This document shows, piece by piece, positions 39,546 through 47,288 of a stretch of DNA of 64,000 nucleotides. Position 1 is the stretch's first letter. Every line of letters begins with the position of its first letter. Made by a program: the position numbers and the translations under genes. The notes beneath the pieces were generated by a model. It saw only the letters and a program-made list of their open reading frames with translations. It searched no databases and was not told the DNA's origin. Origin of the DNA: NIOZ-UU35 sp964344175 (GTDB lineage: Bacteria > Chloroflexota > Anaerolineae > Anaerolineales > UBA11858); contig CAYFMI010000009.1 of NCBI GenBank assembly GCA_964344175.1, forward strand, positions 1-64,000. Reading direction: 5' to 3'.

Positions 39546-40358
39546 TCATTTTGGGGAACTGTCAACGGGGCGCAGGTGGATTTCACCAACCTGGAGGGCG
39601 CGTTGTTCCCCGGTACGGAGCCTGATATTCAAAGAACCATCGATGTTCAAGTTGATGATGCGAGCTTCCAGCGCTTCTGCCTCCGAGGGAAAAACCAGCG
39701 CCCATTCCCCGCGCAGTGCCAGGTTCGCATCCCACTCTCGCACAAATTCCGGCTCCGCCAGGCGCGGATACCATAGGGTCAATTCGTGCAAGACCGCCCG
39801 GAGCAATGCCGTGCGCTCTACCGGCTTTCCCAACACATGCTCTACGCTGGTTGCCGCAAAGGGGTGTTGGTGATGCCCCGGCCAGTTTTCCGGCGGTACA
39901 GAAGAAGGTGCAACATTAATGCCAATCCCTAAAATTACGGCCTGCAATGTGTCACCAATCCAGGATGCTTCTGCCAACACGCCACAAGTTTTACGCCCGG
40001 TTAAGAGAACATCATTGGGCCATTTGATTTCTGCCGGGAGCTGATAATGTTGCTGCAAAACACGGCATACGGCCAATGCTCCCAGGCCGGTAATAGGGGT
40101 GATGTAGGCTTCGTCTTCGAGAATGGATGGACGCAGAATCAGACTGAAAGCCAACGCCGACCCCGGCGGGGTAAACCAATGACGCTCACCGCGCCCGCGC
40201 CCGGCAGTTTGCTCATCGGCGACGACCAGTGAAAGATCCGCAGCGCCCTCAGCAGCCCAGCGCGCGGCTTCATCATTCGTTGAGCCAAGTGAGTCGAAAT
40301 AGCGAATGCCGCCGAGGGGCAAGTTCGTGAGCAGGTTTTCAAGCGTATTTTGGTTCAT
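39546..40358 (-). CDS. birA: Biotin--[acetyl-CoA-carboxylase] ligase
   Basis: Attaches biotin to the biotin carboxyl carrier. 270 aa from the ATG at 40358; a GTG codon directly precedes it. Motifs: FDSLGSTNDEAARWA, VADEQTAGRGRGERHWFTPPGSALAFS with the GRGRxxR biotinyl-AMP loop, and IKWPNDVLLTGRKTCGVLAEA. There is no N-terminal helix-turn-helix, so it is a class I ligase that does not repress transcription. A hairpin with 18-bp arms separates it from moeZ upstream. Confidence 0.94.
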   Translation of the reverse strand: MNQNTLENLLTNLPLGGIRYFDSLGSTNDEAARWAAEGAADLSLVVADEQTAGRGRGERHWFTPPGSALAFSLILRPSILEDEAYITPITGLGALAVCRVLQQHYQLPAEIKWPNDVLLTGRKTCGVLAEASWIGDTLQAVILGIGINVAPSSVPPENWPGHHQHPFAATSVEHVLGKPVERTALLRAVLHELTLWYPRLAEPEFVREWDANLALRGEWALVFPSEAEALEARIINLNIDGSLNIRLRTGEQRALQVGEIHLRPVDSSPK

Positions 40359-40379
40359 CACACTGTTTGCGAGTTGGTA

Positions 40380-40445
40380 TGTTGGCAGGTTAGCAGGCTG
40401 GCAAGTTGAAATACTTCAACCTGTAAACCTGCTAACTTGCCAACA
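40380..40445. repeat. Long inverted repeat between moeZ and birA
   Basis: Arms of 18 bases, TGTTGGCAGGTTAGCAGG (40380-40397) and CCTGCTAACTTGCCAACA (40428-40445), pair with one G-T. An inner hairpin is made of GTTGAA and TTCAAC (40405-40420). The right arm reaches the moeZ stop codon. There is no T tract, so termination is doubtful. Confidence 0.75.
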
Positions 40446-41597
40446 TTAATAGATGGGCAAACTTGGATCAACTTCCTCAGCCCAGGCATTGATGCCGCCT
40501 TCTAAATTTTTGATCTTGCGGAATCCAGCGCTGACGAGAACTTCAAGGGCACGTACCGAGCGCGTCCCCACTTTGCAGAAGAGTACAATCTCATCGGCGC
40601 TGTCCAATTCATGCATACGGGCAGCCAACTGTCCTAAAGGAATCAGGTTGGCTCCCGGCAACTGCGATATTGCCAATTCATGCGGTTCACGCACATCAAT
40701 CAGATGCAGCGCATCACCAGCATCGAGGCGCGTTTTTAACTCGGTGGCCGAAATATCCCACTCATCACCTGCGGATCCGGCGTCATGATCGTTAGCGGGC
40801 ATGCCGCAGAACTGCTCGTAGTCGATCAACTCGGTAACTTCTGGGGTTTTTCCGCAGACTTTACAATTGGGGTTCTTGCGCAGGCGGACGAAATCAAAAC
40901 TCATATCCAGGGCGTTATATAACAGCAGTTTACCGCTGAGTGAGTCACCGATCCCCAAGATCAACTTAATCGCCTCGGTGGCCTGAATGCTGCCAATCGT
41001 CCCCGGAAGAATGCCCAGCACACCACCTTCAGCGCAGGAGGGCACCAGCCCTGGCGGGGGCGGCTCGGGGAACAAGCAACGGTAACAGGGGCTATCGTCC
41101 CCGGCGTTGAAAACGCTGGCCTGCCCGTCGAAACGGAAGATCGAACCGTAGACGTTGGGCTTGCCGGTCAGCACGCACAGGTCATTTGTCAGGTAGCGAG
41201 TGGGGAAATTATCGGTGCCGTCAATAATAACATCGTAAGGTTCGGCAATGCGGAATGCATTCGCCGAGGTGAACATCTCGTTGTAGATATCTACTTGAAT
41301 ATCGGGGTTGATATCGAGCATGCGGCTGCGGGCCGATTCAACCTTCAACTTGCCCAGCGTCGATTCGCCATGAATGACTTGACGCTGCAAGTTCGAGAAG
41401 TCGACCACGTCATAATCGACCAAGCCAATGCGCCCGATCCCAGCGGCGGCCAGGTAGAGCGCTATCGGCGAACCCAGTCCGCCAGTGCCGATGACCAGAA
41501 CAGAAGCAGCCTTTAGCTTCTCCTGTCCTTCCAGCCCAACTTCTGGGATGAGTAAGTGACGTGAGTAGCGGAATATTTCGTCGTGTGTGAGTTTCAT
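40446..41597 (-). CDS. moeZ: MoeZ/MoeB-type adenylyltransferase-sulfurtransferase with rhodanese domain
   Basis: Adenylates the C-terminal Gly of a ubiquitin-like sulfur carrier and converts it to a thiocarboxylate. 383 aa. Residues 1-265 form the ThiF/E1-like domain: RYSRHLLIPEVGLEGQEKL, nucleotide loop VLVIGTGGLGSPIALYL, IIDGTDNFPTRYLTND and zinc cysteines CYRC and CKVC. Residues 285-380 form a rhodanese domain with the active Cys in VLFCKVGTRSVRA. The fusion matches mycobacterial MoeZ and human MOCS3. It lies 78 bases downstream of the CysO-like carrier gene, which is its expected substrate. Confidence 0.92.
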   Translation of the reverse strand: MKLTHDEIFRYSRHLLIPEVGLEGQEKLKAASVLVIGTGGLGSPIALYLAAAGIGRIGLVDYDVVDFSNLQRQVIHGESTLGKLKVESARSRMLDINPDIQVDIYNEMFTSANAFRIAEPYDVIIDGTDNFPTRYLTNDLCVLTGKPNVYGSIFRFDGQASVFNAGDDSPCYRCLFPEPPPPGLVPSCAEGGVLGILPGTIGSIQATEAIKLILGIGDSLSGKLLLYNALDMSFDFVRLRKNPNCKVCGKTPEVTELIDYEQFCGMPANDHDAGSAGDEWDISATELKTRLDAGDALHLIDVREPHELAISQLPGANLIPLGQLAARMHELDSADEIVLFCKVGTRSVRALEVLVSAGFRKIKNLEGGINAWAEEVDPSLPIY

Positions 41598-41675
41598 AAT
41601 CGGTTACAGGTTGCAAGTTGAAGGTTGGCGGATATATAGAACTTTCAACCTTTTACTTGCTAAATTTCAACTACC

Positions 41676-41948
41676 TCACCCGCCCGCGATGGAGGGGATA
41701 ATTCGTAGTACATCGTCTTCGCCAAGCTCGGTTTTAACGCCTTGCAAATGGCGCACATCTTCTTCACCGAGGAACAGGTTCACGAAAGGGCGCAAGTCAC
41801 CGGCCTCCGAAAAGATGTGTTTCTGCAATGATGGATGCTGCCGCACCAGGTCGTTCAATGCTTCGGCTACGTTGTGTCCTTGCACTTCTATTTTACTCTG
41901 TCCGTCCGCATAGGGACGCAGAGGGGTAGGGAGTTTTAATACAGGCAT
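41676..41948 (-). CDS. cysO: CysO/MoaD-type sulfur carrier protein
   Basis: A 90-aa beta-grasp protein ending in SIAGG, the exposed Gly-Gly needed for activation. Residues such as KIEVQGHNVAEALNDLVRQHPSL, FVNLFLGEEDVRHLQGVKTELGEDDVLRIIP match the MoaD/ThiS/CysO fold. In Mycobacterium tuberculosis CysO carries the sulfur used by CysM. Here it is placed between mec and moeZ, so CysO is preferred over MoaD. AAAGGA lies upstream of the ATG. Confidence 0.9.
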   Translation of the reverse strand: MPVLKLPTPLRPYADGQSKIEVQGHNVAEALNDLVRQHPSLQKHIFSEAGDLRPFVNLFLGEEDVRHLQGVKTELGEDDVLRIIPSIAGG

Positions 41949-42012
41949 ATTTTTTCCTTTGAATTATAAGTTGCCGTTTGAGTGTTGATGGTTGGCTTTA
42001 CCAAGATAACTT

Positions 42013-42444
42013 TCAACCGATACAAATTTCTTCTTCACGAAAGTTTTCACGATCATCGCTCAGACGCCATGAGCGTGAATGTACGGCGCGACCTTCATCG
42101 ACGCGGGTGATGATGTAGGAAAACCAGGGCATAGCCCACTGACGGTCGAACTCGGAAGGCACATTGGGGCAGTCAGGGTGCGAGTGGAACACGCCAATCA
42201 GGTCTAAGCCCTGGCGCTCGGCTTCATCTTCGGCACGCAGCATATCTTGGGGCGTCAACAGGTAGCGGTTATGACGGGCAGAATTTACACCGGCGTTGGG
42301 TAAAGCCAAAATAGCTGTCACCTCGCGCCGGGCCTCGTCGGAATGTCCCAGCAGAAAACCGGCTCCCTCCTCGGGGTAGGCCGATTCCAAATGGGCATTG
42401 ATTTCATCCAATACTTGATTTGTAATTGCTAAGGTCATGGTCAT
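42013..42444 (-). CDS. mec: Mec-type JAMM metallopeptidase (CysO-cysteine peptidase)
   Basis: Zinc peptidase of family M67 that releases cysteine from the C-terminus of a CysO-cysteine adduct. 143 aa. JAMM residues are complete: Glu26 in PEEGAGFLLG, and HSHPDCPNVPSEFD giving His87, His89, Ser97 and Asp100. It sits 42 bases after cysM and 64 bases before cysO, the same gene partnership as in mycobacteria. Two Met codons (42444, 42438) are possible starts and neither has a clear ribosome site. Confidence 0.92.
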   Translation of the reverse strand: MTMTLAITNQVLDEINAHLESAYPEEGAGFLLGHSDEARREVTAILALPNAGVNSARHNRYLLTPQDMLRAEDEAERQGLDLIGVFHSHPDCPNVPSEFDRQWAMPWFSYIITRVDEGRAVHSRSWRLSDDRENFREEEICIG

Positions 42445-42486
42445 TCCGGCACTAAGGTGACAGGTTGAAAGATGAAAGTTTCCCCT

Positions 42487-43455
42487 TCAATTTTCAACCC
42501 ATAAGGTTTCATCGCTGAGATATTTATACCCCGCATCGGGGAAAACGGTGACGACTACACCGGAGTCGAGTTGTTCGGCAATTTGCAAAGCTGCCACCGC
42601 TGCCGCCCCCGAAGAAATGCCCACAAAGTAGCCCTCCTGGCGCGCCAGGCGCCGCACCATCGCGTGGGCCGCCTCGGTTGGAATTTCCAGCGTGCGGTCG
42701 GGAAGGCCGGGATCGAAAATGCCCGGCTGAATGGCCGTGGGCATGTGCTTAAGCCCCTCCAGGCCATGAAAGGGAGAATCGGGCTGTGCGGCGATGATTT
42801 GGATATGAGGATTATACTCCCGGAGATAACGTGACACACCCGTGAGCGTGCCGGAGGTTCCCAGCCCGGCCACAAAGTGGGTGACTGCACCCGAGGTTTG
42901 AGCTACGATTTCGGGGCCAGTGCCACGATAATGGGCCTGCCAGTTGGCAAGGTTATCGTACTGATTGGCATAGAAATATAAATCAGGCCGCTCGGCAGCC
43001 ATCTGGCGGGCAACTCGGATAGCGCCATCGGAGCCTTCAAGTGGGTCGGTAAAAACAATTTCGGCACCCAACGCCCGCAAAATGGCAACCCGCTCCGGGC
43101 TGGCGTTACTGGGCATGGCTAAAGTGACTTTAATATCCAGCGCCGCGCCGAAGGTCGCGTAAGCAATGCCCATATTGCCCGAAGTCGAATCGAGCAGGCG
43201 CATCCCCGGCAGCAGATGGCCCTCGAAAAGCGCCGACCGAATGATATTAAACGCCGGGCGGTCTTTGACCGATCCGCCGGGGTTGAACCACTCGGCTTTG
43301 GCATACACTTTGACGGTGGGCAAAATATCGGCGGTGATGCGGCGTAAGGGCAGCAAGGGGGTGTTACCCACAGCTTTGATAAGCGGCATGCCCTCCATAC
43401 CCGGAGGCACAGTTGTAACTGTGGGCGTTTCGAAGGTGGTGACCTGGGTGGTCAT
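42487..43455 (-). CDS. cysM: Cysteine synthase, CysM-like PLP enzyme
   Basis: Forms cysteine (or a CysO-cysteine adduct) from an activated serine. 322 aa. PLP Lys64 in NPGGSVKDRPAFN, substrate loop STSGNMG (90-96), GLGTSGTLTGVSRYL and C-terminal GISSGAAAVAAL. In M. tuberculosis CysM uses O-phosphoserine and CysO thiocarboxylate; the presence of serA and serB in this window and of cysO and mec next door agrees with that, but substrate choice is inferred. The start at 43455 has AAGGAG upstream. It is the first gene of the cysM-mec-cysO-moeZ cluster. Confidence 0.93.
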   Translation of the reverse strand: MTTQVTTFETPTVTTVPPGMEGMPLIKAVGNTPLLPLRRITADILPTVKVYAKAEWFNPGGSVKDRPAFNIIRSALFEGHLLPGMRLLDSTSGNMGIAYATFGAALDIKVTLAMPSNASPERVAILRALGAEIVFTDPLEGSDGAIRVARQMAAERPDLYFYANQYDNLANWQAHYRGTGPEIVAQTSGAVTHFVAGLGTSGTLTGVSRYLREYNPHIQIIAAQPDSPFHGLEGLKHMPTAIQPGIFDPGLPDRTLEIPTEAAHAMVRRLARQEGYFVGISSGAAAVAALQIAEQLDSGVVVTVFPDAGYKYLSDETLWVEN

Positions 43456-43469
43456 AATGCTCCTTTTAA

Positions 43470-43500
43470 AGATTGACAATTACCAGGTAATCGTCAATCT
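43470..43500 (-). promoter_or_regulatory. Hairpin directly upstream of the cysM ribosome site
   Basis: AGATTGACGATTACC and GGTAATTGTCAATCT (minus strand) pair along 15 bases with one G-T and almost no loop. Next comes TTTAAAAGGAG, the cysM ribosome site. It may be a DNA palindrome for a regulator or an mRNA hairpin that affects initiation. Confidence 0.6.
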
Positions 43501-43518
43501 AAAATTCGATAAAAAACA

Positions 43519-43621
43519 ACGGCCAACAGACAAAAAGAAAAGGGCAGCGGACTCGCTGCTACAAAGTTCATTACTTTGAGCTTGCGGGGTCGCAACTACC
43601 CTTCGTCAGTCTATTGGCCGT
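43519..43621. other. Cloverleaf-like structured element upstream of the cysM operon
   Basis: A closing stem of 13 bp joins ACGGCCAACAGAC (43519-43531) and GTCTATTGGCCGT (43609-43621). Inside, AAGGG (43540-43544) pairs with CCCTT (43599-43603) and encloses three hairpins: GCAGCG/CGCTGC (43544-43559), CAAAGT/ACTTTG (43562-43578) and TTGCG/CGCAA (43582-43595). On the minus strand the first hairpin is followed by CCCTTTTCTTTTT, like a terminator in the cysM leader. It could be a riboswitch-like leader RNA, a separate RNA, or a mobile element with 13-bp ends. It does not fit tRNA or T-box patterns. Confidence 0.6.
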
Positions 43622-43710
43622 AAAAAGTGTTTCGAATACTGTAACGAGGAAGGTAGTGCTACGATCCCCGCCCCATACAGATGCAAGATTGGTTCATTTT
43701 TTACTCTTGT

Positions 43711-43766
43711 AGAACTTACGCAGTTCGATGAAAGATATACCGAAAATAAGGGTGTGCGTAACTCCT
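43711..43766. repeat. Short copy of the CCGAAAAATAGGGGTG family element
   Basis: Begins AGAACTTACGCAGTT and ends TGCGTAACTCCT, matching both ends of the 110-bp copy at 43905-44014, with one arm of the core (ACCGAAAATAAGGGTG) between. The second arm is missing, so it looks like an internal deletion derivative. Confidence 0.75.
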
Positions 43767-43904
43767 ATCTTGATTGAATACGATCAATTTTTATGAAAAA
43801 CTTGAGACAAATTGTAGCCGCTTTATCCAATTTGTCAAGACCTGCGTAATAAGGTGTTTTTCAACAGTGCGTAAATATCGGCATCATACAAATACTTTCC
43901 ATTT

Positions 43905-44014
43905 AGGAGTTACGCACTTGCGAGAGGAAAGTCCGAAAAATAGGGGTGTGTGGGGTGCTCCGCACCCCACACACCCCTATTTTTCGGTAAATTTTCAATG
44001 ACTGCGTAAGTCCT
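43905..44014. repeat. Most complete copy of the palindromic MITE-like element
   Basis: Terminal inverted repeats AGGAGTTACGCA (43905-43916) and TGCGTAAGTCCT (44003-44014) match at 11 of 12 bases. The core arms, CCGAAAAATAGGGGTGTGTG and its complement at about 43933-43987, form one continuous palindrome around GGGGTGCTCCGCACCCC. The total length is 110 bp with no coding capacity. The 617 bases between cysM (43455) and the lipoprotein gene (44073) hold only this, the short copy and the cloverleaf element. Confidence 0.85.
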
Positions 44015-44072
44015 ACCATTATTACTTAAAAACCTGCCCGAGTGATTCGATTAAATTTAGGCGGATTAAGAA

Positions 44073-45023
44073 TCAGGGACTTAATAGTATTTCGACTGTT
44101 TTGATATTGATCGGCCCCGGCTGACTGCCGCCGCGCGCTGAGATGGTGACCCGCACCCAGGTCGGGGCATCTACCTGATAGGGAATCTCGACCGAAAAGG
44201 GGTGATGCTCTCCGGTTTGGGTGGGTGTCACCCCCGCCAACCGCGAGCCAACGACGCGCCCATCGGTGGCAATCAACTCAACCAACAGGGGCTGTTCTCC
44301 AGTGGTGCGCACCAACCCCGAGACTGTCAGAGTCCCCCCTTGAATGAGTACTTCTGCTTCAGGCTGCTGAATCACAATGGGGGCCAGGACATCGTGCGCC
44401 AGGTTAATATCCGCTTCACCCTCTGCCAGCAAGATCAAATCTACCGATGCGAGGGCCATTACCCGCCCATAGTCATCTTGCGTTTGCACGACCAGGCGGC
44501 CTGTCTCTGCCACACCGGCGGTTTCAAAACCAAAATCTTTCAATACGCTGGTGTGCAAGTTGATCGAATTGAAAGTGAAAATTTTCCGGTAAATCAAATG
44601 GCCGTCTTCCCCCCAAAGTTCTACCTGAGCGCGGCGCTCAGCGCCGGGGATGACATACATGAACAGCGTTGTCGGAGAGACAATTTTCGAAAGCGGGCCA
44701 GGACGTATGATTTGAATATCGGCCTCGGGGATGATTACCGGAGATGCCGGTGAAGGTGTGATTGCCGACAGATTTTCAGGGGTGAGCGAGGCTGTCGGCG
44801 GCCATTCTTCAACGGCAACGGTGGCCTCAACTGTCAGGGCATTGTCAATTGGCGCGGGGGTTTGCGTGGGCGTGACCATGGCTTGCGCCGTCATCGCAAT
44901 GACAGTTGGAACATATTCAGTAGGGATCAATGTGGGCAATTCCAAGCCAGCGCCAAAACCGGCACACCCGCTCAGGCCTACCCACATTAGCAGGATTAAG
45001 AGTACAACGAAACGTCGATGCAT
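44073..45023 (-). CDS. Lipoprotein of unknown function with beta-rich domains
   Basis: The N-terminus MHRRFVVLLILLMWVGLSGC is a lipoprotein signal with lipobox LSGC, so the protein is exported and lipid-anchored. A Thr/Pro-rich linker of about 60 residues (VTPTQTPAPI, ASLTPENLSAITPSPASP) follows. The rest looks like two Ig- or Gmad2-like beta domains (IQIIRPGPLSKIVSPTTLFMYVIPGAERRAQVELWGEDG; VLIQGGTLTVSGLVRTTGEQPLLVEL). No enzyme motif. The start at 45023 lies five bases after the stop of the CheY-like gene; an earlier ATG at 45047 is inside that gene. Confidence 0.82.
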   Translation of the reverse strand: MHRRFVVLLILLMWVGLSGCAGFGAGLELPTLIPTEYVPTVIAMTAQAMVTPTQTPAPIDNALTVEATVAVEEWPPTASLTPENLSAITPSPASPVIIPEADIQIIRPGPLSKIVSPTTLFMYVIPGAERRAQVELWGEDGHLIYRKIFTFNSINLHTSVLKDFGFETAGVAETGRLVVQTQDDYGRVMALASVDLILLAEGEADINLAHDVLAPIVIQQPEAEVLIQGGTLTVSGLVRTTGEQPLLVELIATDGRVVGSRLAGVTPTQTGEHHPFSVEIPYQVDAPTWVRVTISARGGSQPGPINIKTVEILLSP

Positions 45024-45027
45024 AACA

Positions 45028-45387
45028 TCAGGATGAATATCGATCAATCAGGTTTTTTAGATCATCGGTTAAGAGCGGTTTGCAAATGAACTCTTGCGCC
45101 CCCTCGGCGATTGCCCGTTTGGCAAAAACACTGTGACTGGCCGAAACCATAACAACCGGGATCAATAACGCTTTTTCGGTGGAGCGCAACTGTTGCAGGA
45201 TTTGAAAGCCATCCATATCGGGTAATTGCCGATCTAAGACAATCAAATCAAAGCCCCCCTTTTGAGCCAACTCCAGAGCATCTGCTCCCGTCTCTGCTAC
45301 GATAGCTTCATGGCCTAAGAACGATACGATTTTTTGGTACGTCTCTAACGTGAAAAAGTCGTCGTCGATGAAAAGGATACGTGACAT
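45028..45387 (-). CDS. Single-domain response regulator (CheY-like)
   Basis: A 119-aa receiver domain only: acidic pocket FIDDDFF, phosphoacceptor Asp in LIVLDRQLPDMDGF near residue 52, Ser/Thr in VMVSASHS and Lys in ICKPL. It has no output domain, so it acts through a partner protein. It shares a transcript with the lipoprotein gene downstream. No kinase is adjacent. The start is ATG, with weak ribosome site. Confidence 0.92.
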   Translation of the reverse strand: MSRILFIDDDFFTLETYQKIVSFLGHEAIVAETGADALELAQKGGFDLIVLDRQLPDMDGFQILQQLRSTEKALLIPVVMVSASHSVFAKRAIAEGAQEFICKPLLTDDLKNLIDRYSS

Positions 45388-45462
45388 GGAAGCCTTCTAT
45401 GGGTGGTATCTGAAGAGCACGTCTATTAACGATGATCGCGCTCCTTTTCGAACAACTCTTCA

Positions 45463-45525
45463 GGAGTTGCCCCGAAAATAAGGGTGGATGGAGCGCGCAA
45501 CGCCCCACCCACCCCTGCTTTCGGA
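45463..45525. repeat. Diverged copy of the CCGAAAAATAGGGGTG family element
   Basis: AGGAGTTGCCCCGAAAATAAGGGTGG on the left and CCACCCACCCCTGCTTTCGG on the right keep the terminal word AGGAGTTG and an imperfect core palindrome around GGAGCGCGCAACGCCCC. The right terminal repeat is not recognisable. It lies in the 303-base gap upstream of the CheY-like gene. Confidence 0.65.
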
Positions 45526-45630
45526 ATATTTATCAGCGGATAGATTCTATCACAGGCCATCAAGGCTCGGCGGGGAGTTGAGGGGCATTTTCGTGGAATT
45601 TGCTTGTTCCCCAAACAAGGTTTTTAAAAA

Positions 45631-45656
45631 TACCCCCCGGCATCACACCGGGGGGT
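45631..45656 (-). terminator. Intrinsic terminator of the M32 carboxypeptidase gene
   Basis: TACCCCCCGG and CCGGGGGGTA pair perfectly with a short loop; on the minus strand the stem runs into TTTTTAAAAA. It is 35 bases after the gene's stop codon. Confidence 0.88.
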
Positions 45657-45690
45657 AAACGCTTTCAACTTCAAGTGCTACGTCTTCAAA

Positions 45691-47193
45691 TTACAGGCCA
45701 TAAATCTCGCTGTATTTCGAAGTCAGATAGCGCATATAGGCTGCCGGGTCAATCTTCGAACCGGTGACACGCTGCACCAACTCTTGCGGAGGGAATTTTT
45801 TCCCATGAACGTGGATCTTGGATTTCATCCATTCCAACAGACTGCCAAATTCGCCCCGCCGGAACTGGTCATCAATATCGGGGATATCTTCGAGTAATTT
45901 CTCCCACAATTGCGCCGAGATCAAATTACCCAGAGCATACGTGGAAAAATAACCGATATATCCGCTCGACCAGTGAACATCTTGCAATACGCCTTGCGCA
46001 TCGTCGGGCGGCGTAACACCGAGATATTCTTCCATGCGGCTGTTCCAGGCTTCGGGCAGATCTTTGACCGCCAATGAGCCATCCATCAGGGCGATTTCCA
46101 GTTCCAGGCGCAGCATAATGTGCAGGTTGTAGGTGGCTTCATCAGCCTCCACGCGGATCAGCGAGGGTTCGACCTGGTTAATGCCTTTGTAGAATGCTCC
46201 CAAATCGACATTGCCCAACTGCGTGGGGAACAACTCTTGCAGGCGCGGGTAAAAATGCTCCCAGAAAGGCATCGAGCGCCCTACTAGATTCTCATAGGTG
46301 CGTGATTGCGATTCATGTACAGCCAGCGAGGAGCCATCCGCCAGCGGGGTGCGTTCGAAGGCCGGGTTGATCCCCATGCCGTAGAGGGCGTGGCCGCATT
46401 CGTGGAGAGTGCCAAAAAGCGCACTGGGCAAAAAATTACGGTCCACGCGGGTGGTAATGCGCACATCATTGACGCTGAAGCCGGTTGTAAAAGGGTGGGC
46501 CGATTTATCCTGGCGGCCGCGCTTCCAATCGTAGCCATATTTCGTGATCACTTCGACGCCAAAATCCCACTGTTTCTGTTCGTCATACGCTAAGTGCAAG
46601 AACGAGGCATCTACCTGAGGTTGTGCGGCTATGGCCTGGAGCAATTCCACCTGTTGGGGGCGCAGCGCTTCGAAAATGGCTTGCACCTCGGCAGTCTTCA
46701 TACCCGGCTCAAAGTATTCTAGCAACGGATCATAAACATGGTCATAGGGGGCGAAGAATTCGGCATATTGTCGCCGCAGATCGACGATTTTCTCCAGATG
46801 AGGCTGGAATTTGGCAAAATCCGATTTGGCGCGCGCTTCTTCCCACACACTATATGCAATTGCAATGGCCTTATAAAATTCAGCGGTGAATTCAGGCGGA
46901 ACTTTAGCACGGGCATCATAAAAGCGGCGCGCCTCGACAATCAAGCGGGCGTCATCTGAGTCCGGGTCAAGCTGTTCAGCAACTTTTTCAGCTTCATCCA
47001 TTAGTTTACTGAATTCAGGCGAAATTGTTTTGATATGGACCAACCGCTGCAGAGTGGCAATTTGGTTGCCTCGCTGCTCTGCGCCCCCAGGCGGCATGTT
47101 AACTTGTTGGTCCCATTCCAAAACCATGGCAGCTGCATAAATATCAAAGACTTCGGCAACCGCTTGTTTAAATTTTTCCAACTTCTTTTCCAT
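45691..47193 (-). CDS. M32 family metallocarboxypeptidase (Taq carboxypeptidase type)
   Basis: Cytoplasmic zinc enzyme trimming C-terminal residues from peptides. 500 aa, the usual family length, mostly helical. HEXXH-type zinc motif in FGTLHECGHALYGMG near residue 262; DVRITTRVDRNFLPSALFGTLHE, the second-ligand region AVHESQSRTYENLVGRS (HES/GQ region), and EADEATYNLHIMLRLELE are M32 signatures. AAGGAG precedes the ATG. Single gene with its own terminator. Confidence 0.95.
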   Translation of the reverse strand: MEKKLEKFKQAVAEVFDIYAAAMVLEWDQQVNMPPGGAEQRGNQIATLQRLVHIKTISPEFSKLMDEAEKVAEQLDPDSDDARLIVEARRFYDARAKVPPEFTAEFYKAIAIAYSVWEEARAKSDFAKFQPHLEKIVDLRRQYAEFFAPYDHVYDPLLEYFEPGMKTAEVQAIFEALRPQQVELLQAIAAQPQVDASFLHLAYDEQKQWDFGVEVITKYGYDWKRGRQDKSAHPFTTGFSVNDVRITTRVDRNFLPSALFGTLHECGHALYGMGINPAFERTPLADGSSLAVHESQSRTYENLVGRSMPFWEHFYPRLQELFPTQLGNVDLGAFYKGINQVEPSLIRVEADEATYNLHIMLRLELEIALMDGSLAVKDLPEAWNSRMEEYLGVTPPDDAQGVLQDVHWSSGYIGYFSTYALGNLISAQLWEKLLEDIPDIDDQFRRGEFGSLLEWMKSKIHVHGKKFPPQELVQRVTGSKIDPAAYMRYLTSKYSEIYGL

Positions 47194-47288
47194 GAAAACT
47201 CCTTTAAAAAGTGTCGCTCAACAAAGGATGCCCATCACCCTTTATCCAGGCATTTTTCCGCACAGGCACCTGGCCTGAGCAGGTATGC

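Noticed and set aside
43540..43603. tRNA gene suggested by the cloverleaf shape
   Set aside because: Loops are only 4-5 bases, there is no GGTTCGAnTCC T-arm on either strand, and no anticodon loop of seven bases.
43519..43621. T-box leader for cysM
   Set aside because: AAGGGTAGTTGCGACCCCGC only loosely resembles the T-box AAGGGTGGTACCGCG, and no Stem I features such as a specifier loop with a Cys codon are seen.
43774..44001. 75-codon open frame in the cysM-lipoprotein gap
   Set aside because: It runs through the palindromic element and has no ribosome site or recognisable sequence.
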